DNA of 9,143 nt, from NCBI GenBank assembly GCA_036337765.1, contig JAYZDP010000114.1:1-9143 (forward strand). Direction: 5' to 3'. The DNA comes from JAYZDP01 sp036337765. Its GTDB lineage: Bacteria; Acidobacteriota; Thermoanaerobaculia; Multivoradales; Multivoraceae. How positions within the stretch are numbered: position 1 is the first letter of the stretch; each line of letters starts with the position of its first letter. The notes below the pieces were generated by a model, which searched no databases, was not told where the DNA came from, and saw nothing but the letters and a program-made list of their open reading frames with translations. Below are positions 6,380 to 9,143 of this stretch, piece after piece. The translations under genes were made by a program, and so were the position numbers.

Positions 6380-7807
6380 CTATTCGCGCTTCCAGCGCAC
6401 ACCGTCCGGAGTGTCCTCGACGACGATGCCGGCACCGACGAGCTCGTCGCGGAGCCGGTCGGCCTCCGCCCAATCACGCGCGATCCGAGCCCCCTGGCGG
6501 GCGTCGACAAGAGTCTGGATGTCGTCGTCGCTTGACTCGGAGTCGTCCGTTCCTTCCTGGGATGTCGGCCAATCGCCGGCATCGAGGACACCTAGGACGC
6601 GATCGACCGATGCGAGCGCCTCTATGATCCGCTGGCGGTCGCCGGTATTGAGTCGCCTCTGCCCCACCGCCACGTTGGCATCGCGAACGAAGATGTGAAC
6701 GGTCGCGAGGGCGGCAGACAGATTGAGATCGTCGGCGAGCGCCTCCCGAAAGCTGGTGTAGAGGGATTCACAGGCGGTCGCGATGCCTGAGTTGGAGTCG
6801 TCGCTCTCGGCTGTGGTTTCGAGTCGGAAACGAAGTTGGTCGACCCGGCGCAGGGCCGAGGCCGACCCCTCGACCGAGGAGAACGTGAAGTTGAGCTTCC
6901 GGCGGTAGGGGACGGACAGAAAGAGATATCGCACCGCTCGCAGGTCGATGTCGCGTGCGATGAGGTGGTCGAGCGTGTACTGATTGCCGAGCGACTTCGA
7001 CATCTTCCGGCCGTCGACCAGCAGATGCTCGGAGTGGAGCCAGTAGCGCGCGAACTCGACGTCGGTGGCGGCCTCGCTCTGGGCGATCTCGTTCTCGTGG
7101 TGCGGGAACATGTTGTCCACACCGCCACAGTGAATGTCGAAGGACTCGCCGAGGTATTTCATGCTCATCGCCGAGCACTCGATGTGCCAGCCCGGCCGCC
7201 CCGCGCCCCAGGGCGAGTCCCAACTTGGCTCGCCCTCCTTGGCCGCCTTCCAGAGCACGAAGTCCTTCACATCATCCTTCTCGTACTCGTCGTCGGCGAC
7301 CCGCTCTCCGCGCTTCGCTCCGCCGAGATCGACGCCCGAGAGGCGGCCGTAGGGGCCGAAGCGGTCGATGTGAAAAAAGACCGACCCCTCTACTGAGTAG
7401 GCGAAGCCGCGCTCTTCGAGGGTCTGGATCATCGAGATCATCTCGGGGATGTGCTGCGTCGCGCGGGGATAGTGCTCGGCCTTGCGGATATGGAGCCGTT
7501 CAAGATCGCGGAAGAACACGTCGATATGAGGGGAGACGTAATCGTCGATGCTGATCTCGCGCTCCACCGCTCCGGCAATGATCTTGTCCTCGACGTCGGT
7601 CAGGTTCATCACCTGGGTCACGTCATAGCCGAGAAACTCGAGCGCTCGGCACAGCACGTCCTCGAAGAGAAAGGTCCGCAGGTTGCCGATGTGGGCGGTG
7701 TCGTACACCGTCGGTCCGCAGGTGTAGATGCGCGCGGTGTCGGCGTCCTGCGGCGCGAAGCTCTGGAGCTCCCGACCCAGGGAATTGTAAAAGCGCGGGC
7801 TTGCCAA
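6380..7807 (-). CDS. cysS: Cysteinyl-tRNA synthetase
   Basis: It charges tRNA-Cys with cysteine in the cytoplasm (class I synthetase). At 475 residues the length matches the family. Visible are CGPTVYDTAHIGN (residues 30-42, the HIGH-like motif as HIGN), GWHIECSAM, GGVDNMFPHHENE and the KMSKS loop (DGRKMSKSLGN, KMSKS at 268-272). Zinc ligands C30, C211, H236 and E240 are all present, each two residues later than in the E. coli enzyme. The helical C-terminal domain follows, with an acidic insert (DDSESSDDD). The TTG start is supported by GAGGA at 7815-7819 with 7-base spacing and by the position of the usual N-terminus (RFYNSLGRE). It starts 3 bases after the lipoprotein stop, so it is translationally coupled. 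Confidence 0.97.
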   Translation of the reverse strand: MASPRFYNSLGRELQSFAPQDADTARIYTCGPTVYDTAHIGNLRTFLFEDVLCRALEFLGYDVTQVMNLTDVEDKIIAGAVEREISIDDYVSPHIDVFFRDLERLHIRKAEHYPRATQHIPEMISMIQTLEERGFAYSVEGSVFFHIDRFGPYGRLSGVDLGGAKRGERVADDEYEKDDVKDFVLWKAAKEGEPSWDSPWGAGRPGWHIECSAMSMKYLGESFDIHCGGVDNMFPHHENEIAQSEAATDVEFARYWLHSEHLLVDGRKMSKSLGNQYTLDHLIARDIDLRAVRYLFLSVPYRRKLNFTFSSVEGSASALRRVDQLRFRLETTAESDDSNSGIATACESLYTSFREALADDLNLSAALATVHIFVRDANVAVGQRRLNTGDRQRIIEALASVDRVLGVLDAGDWPTSQEGTDDSESSDDDIQTLVDARQGARIARDWAEADRLRDELVGAGIVVEDTPDGVRWKRE

Positions 7808-7810
7808 GGC

Positions 7811-8377
7811 CTATTCCTCGTCGGGGACCGAGACTGTACCCCCGAACCAGGTAACGCCGTCGATCGGATCGGCCTTCCGATCGAGCGCACTGGTATCGAC
7901 GAGAGCGAAGACTCCCTCGCCGACAGCGGCGCGAGCGAACTCGAACATCAGCAGGGTTCCGGATCCGTTGACGCCGCCGCCCCCGCCCAGTCGTGTCAGT
8001 CCGACGACCAGGCGACCGGCTCCATCATCGACCAACTGGAAGGAAGTTGGCGCCGCACCCATCTCGTCGAGGAAACCCCCTTCACCGACGCTCACCAACT
8101 CCAGAACGGTGGTGGGCATTGCAAGGTCGAAGGCGATCGCATACAGGTCCGAGACCTCTGTGGCCTCGAGGTTCAGAAAGAGGCTGTCGGGACTCTCGTC
8201 GCCAACCTGCACTAGTGCGATGGTGTTGGAGCCGCCCCCGTCGGTCGAGAACTTGATAGTGGCGGGCTCCGGTGTTGGCGGCACTGGCGGCGCTGTCGGG
8301 CCGCCCCCTCCTCCTCCGCCGCAGGCCGCGAGCACGACAGCCGCCAACAGAGTCGCGATCGGCACGCGGGCTGTCAT
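7811..8377 (-). CDS. Lipoprotein with cohesin-like domain
   Basis: This 188-residue protein has a lipoprotein signal peptide (MTARVPIATLLAAVVLAAC, lipidated Cys 19) and a Gly/Pro-rich tether to about residue 40. One beta-rich domain follows: VSDLYAIAFDLAMPTTVLEL, a GGFLDE segment, GRLVVGLTRLGG and VNGSGTLLMFEFA. This order (hydrophobic 'xFDLxxP..L', then 'G.GxLxxxxF') is that of cohesin-type domains, which bind dockerins in cellulosomes but are also widespread alone in surface proteins. No dockerin is visible in the window. Its ATG overlaps the def stop (ATGA), so translation is coupled; a GGAG lies 14 bases upstream, too far to be optimal. A surface lipoprotein between def and cysS is unusual and no shared role is evident. 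Confidence 0.8.
   Translation of the reverse strand: MTARVPIATLLAAVVLAACGGGGGGGPTAPPVPPTPEPATIKFSTDGGGSNTIALVQVGDESPDSLFLNLEATEVSDLYAIAFDLAMPTTVLELVSVGEGGFLDEMGAAPTSFQLVDDGAGRLVVGLTRLGGGGGVNGSGTLLMFEFARAAVGEGVFALVDTSALDRKADPIDGVTWFGGTVSVPDEE
7815..7819 (-). promoter_or_regulatory. Ribosome binding site that fixes the TTG start of cysS
   Basis: GAGGA on the minus strand lies within the last codons of the upstream lipoprotein gene, 7 bases before TTG 7807. No ATG or GTG exists nearby in frame, so this site supports the TTG start and shows tight translational coupling. Confidence 0.65.
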
Positions 8378-8892
8378 GAGACGGCCGTTTGCTCCTGCGC
8401 GAGCTTCTTGAGCAGCCGGCGGCCTCGTTCCTTGCGCAGACCGTGGAGCCGATCGGTGAAGAGGACCCCGCTGAGATGATCGATCTCGTGGCAGATCGCC
8501 CGCGCTAGGAGACCCTCGGCCTCGAGCTCGAAAGACTCGCCCTGGGTGTTAGTGGCCCGCACCCGGATGCTCGTGGGCCGGCGCACTTTGTCTGTGATGC
8601 CGGGAAGGGACAGGCAGCCCTCGGTGTCGTCGTCAACGCCTTCCTGATTGACGATTTCGGGGTTCACCAGAACCACCAGGTCGTCGTGGCGCTCGCCCAC
8701 CGAGAGATCCACCACCGCGATCGCGTACTCCTCGCCCACCTGGTTGGCGGCGAGGCCGATACCGGGAGCCGCGTGCATGGTGTCGACCATGTCGTCAACC
8801 AGCTTGCCGAGCGCTTCGTCGAACGCTTCGACGGTCGGGCAGCGAACCCGGAGCACGGGATCCGGGTAGATCCGAATCGGGCGCACGGCCAT
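8374..8892 (-). CDS. def: Peptide deformylase
   Basis: It removes the formyl group from the N-terminal methionine of new proteins, using an Fe(II)-type metal site in the cytoplasm. At 172 residues it is of normal length. The three family motifs are intact: GIGLAANQVG (44-53), EGCLSLPG (91-98, metal ligand C93) and HEIDHL (135-140, ligands H135 and H139, catalytic E136). The ATG at 8892 is preceded by AGGA (8903-8900) with 7-base spacing. It follows the 66-residue ORF by 9 bases and overlaps the lipoprotein start by 4 bases. The frequent partner fmt is not seen downstream; the upstream side is cut by the window. Confidence 0.97.
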   Translation of the reverse strand: MAVRPIRIYPDPVLRVRCPTVEAFDEALGKLVDDMVDTMHAAPGIGLAANQVGEEYAIAVVDLSVGERHDDLVVLVNPEIVNQEGVDDDTEGCLSLPGITDKVRRPTSIRVRATNTQGESFELEAEGLLARAICHEIDHLSGVLFTDRLHGLRKERGRRLLKKLAQEQTAVS

Positions 8893-8901
8893 AGCTGGAT
8901 C

Positions 8902-9102
8902 CTAGAAGGCAGCGGACCCGGCGACCGACTCCGCCAGGACCGAAATCTGCATGTCGTTCTGCTGGCTCGACAGGGTGCCGACCAGCGTGCCCTCGGATGT
9001 TGACTTCTCCAGCGCCTTCTGCGCGCGCTCTCTCGCCCGCTCGTCTCGAGAGCGAAAAAGAAGGTCGGGTATCCAGCCCTTCTTGTCTGTCTTGACACTC
9101 AC
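8902..9102 (-). CDS. Small protein of unknown function, first visible gene of the def-cysS operon
   Basis: I do not recognise this 66-residue ORF. The first third is basic with a WIPDLLF segment (about residues 10-16), the middle is a charged helix (RDERARERAQKALEKS) and the last third is neutral and Ser/Ala/Gln-rich, ending ESVAGSAAF. It has no signal peptide or membrane segment. GTG 9102 is the first codon after an in-frame TAA; no close Shine-Dalgarno is visible (a GGTGGA lies about 10 bases upstream). Support for a real gene is its 9-base gap to def, whose AGGA ribosome site overlaps this stop codon. Confidence 0.6.
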   Translation of the reverse strand: MSVKTDKKGWIPDLLFRSRDERARERAQKALEKSTSEGTLVGTLSSQQNDMQISVLAESVAGSAAF

Positions 9103-9143
9103 TTATACGCAATCCACCAATCAAGACCGTAGCAGCGCCGCCT

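Noticed and set aside
7451..8215. 254-residue plus-strand open frame
   Set aside because: It lies across the opposite strands of cysS and the lipoprotein gene, both well supported; this is open-frame noise from high GC.

Overview
The window is GC-rich bacterial chromosome. The best lineage hint is a secreted protein (4127-5659, minus) resembling the VWFA-related family that is abundant in Acidobacteriota. An FHA-GAF relic, a DUF1501 relic and a lipoprotein with a cohesin-like domain fit Acidobacteriota or a similar free-living heterotroph. No 16S or other phylogenetic marker is present, so this placement is inference.

Left part (1-2300): the N-terminus of an unlisted minus-strand gene runs off the left edge (1-103, possibly a SAM-dependent methyltransferase). 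A gene-free stretch of about 340 bases follows. At 447-498 lies the 3' half of a tRNA-Leu(TAA) gene with no matching 5' half, the usual footprint of a tRNA-targeting integrative element. Eighteen bases later starts a plus-strand lipoprotein of the oligopeptide/nickel solute-binding family (516-2300), with no permease or ATPase beside it.

Middle part (2315-4088, all minus): an intact secreted coiled-coil protein of 224 residues is followed by about 1 kb of decaying genes. One relic is the C-terminus of a DUF1501-type protein with an in-frame TAA. The other is an FHA-domain protein with a GAF stub, whose conserved sequence is spread over all three frames and interrupted by one TGA. The two relics are joined by what looks like a deletion.

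Right part (4127-9102, all minus): in transcription order this holds a 66-residue unknown protein, def (peptide deformylase), a cohesin-like lipoprotein, cysS (cysteinyl-tRNA synthetase), yraN (with an in-frame amber codon), tRNA-Gly(GCC), tRNA-Cys(GCA), the VWA-like secreted protein and the FHA relic. From the 66-residue ORF to yraN, gaps are 9 nt, a 4-nt overlap, 3 nt and 9 nt, so this is almost certainly one operon with translational coupling. A strong sigma-70-type promoter overlaps the yraN stop and should drive the two tRNAs. The operon is a protein-synthesis housekeeping cluster with an unexplained lipoprotein inside it, and it places cysS about 0.55 kb upstream of tRNA-Cys.
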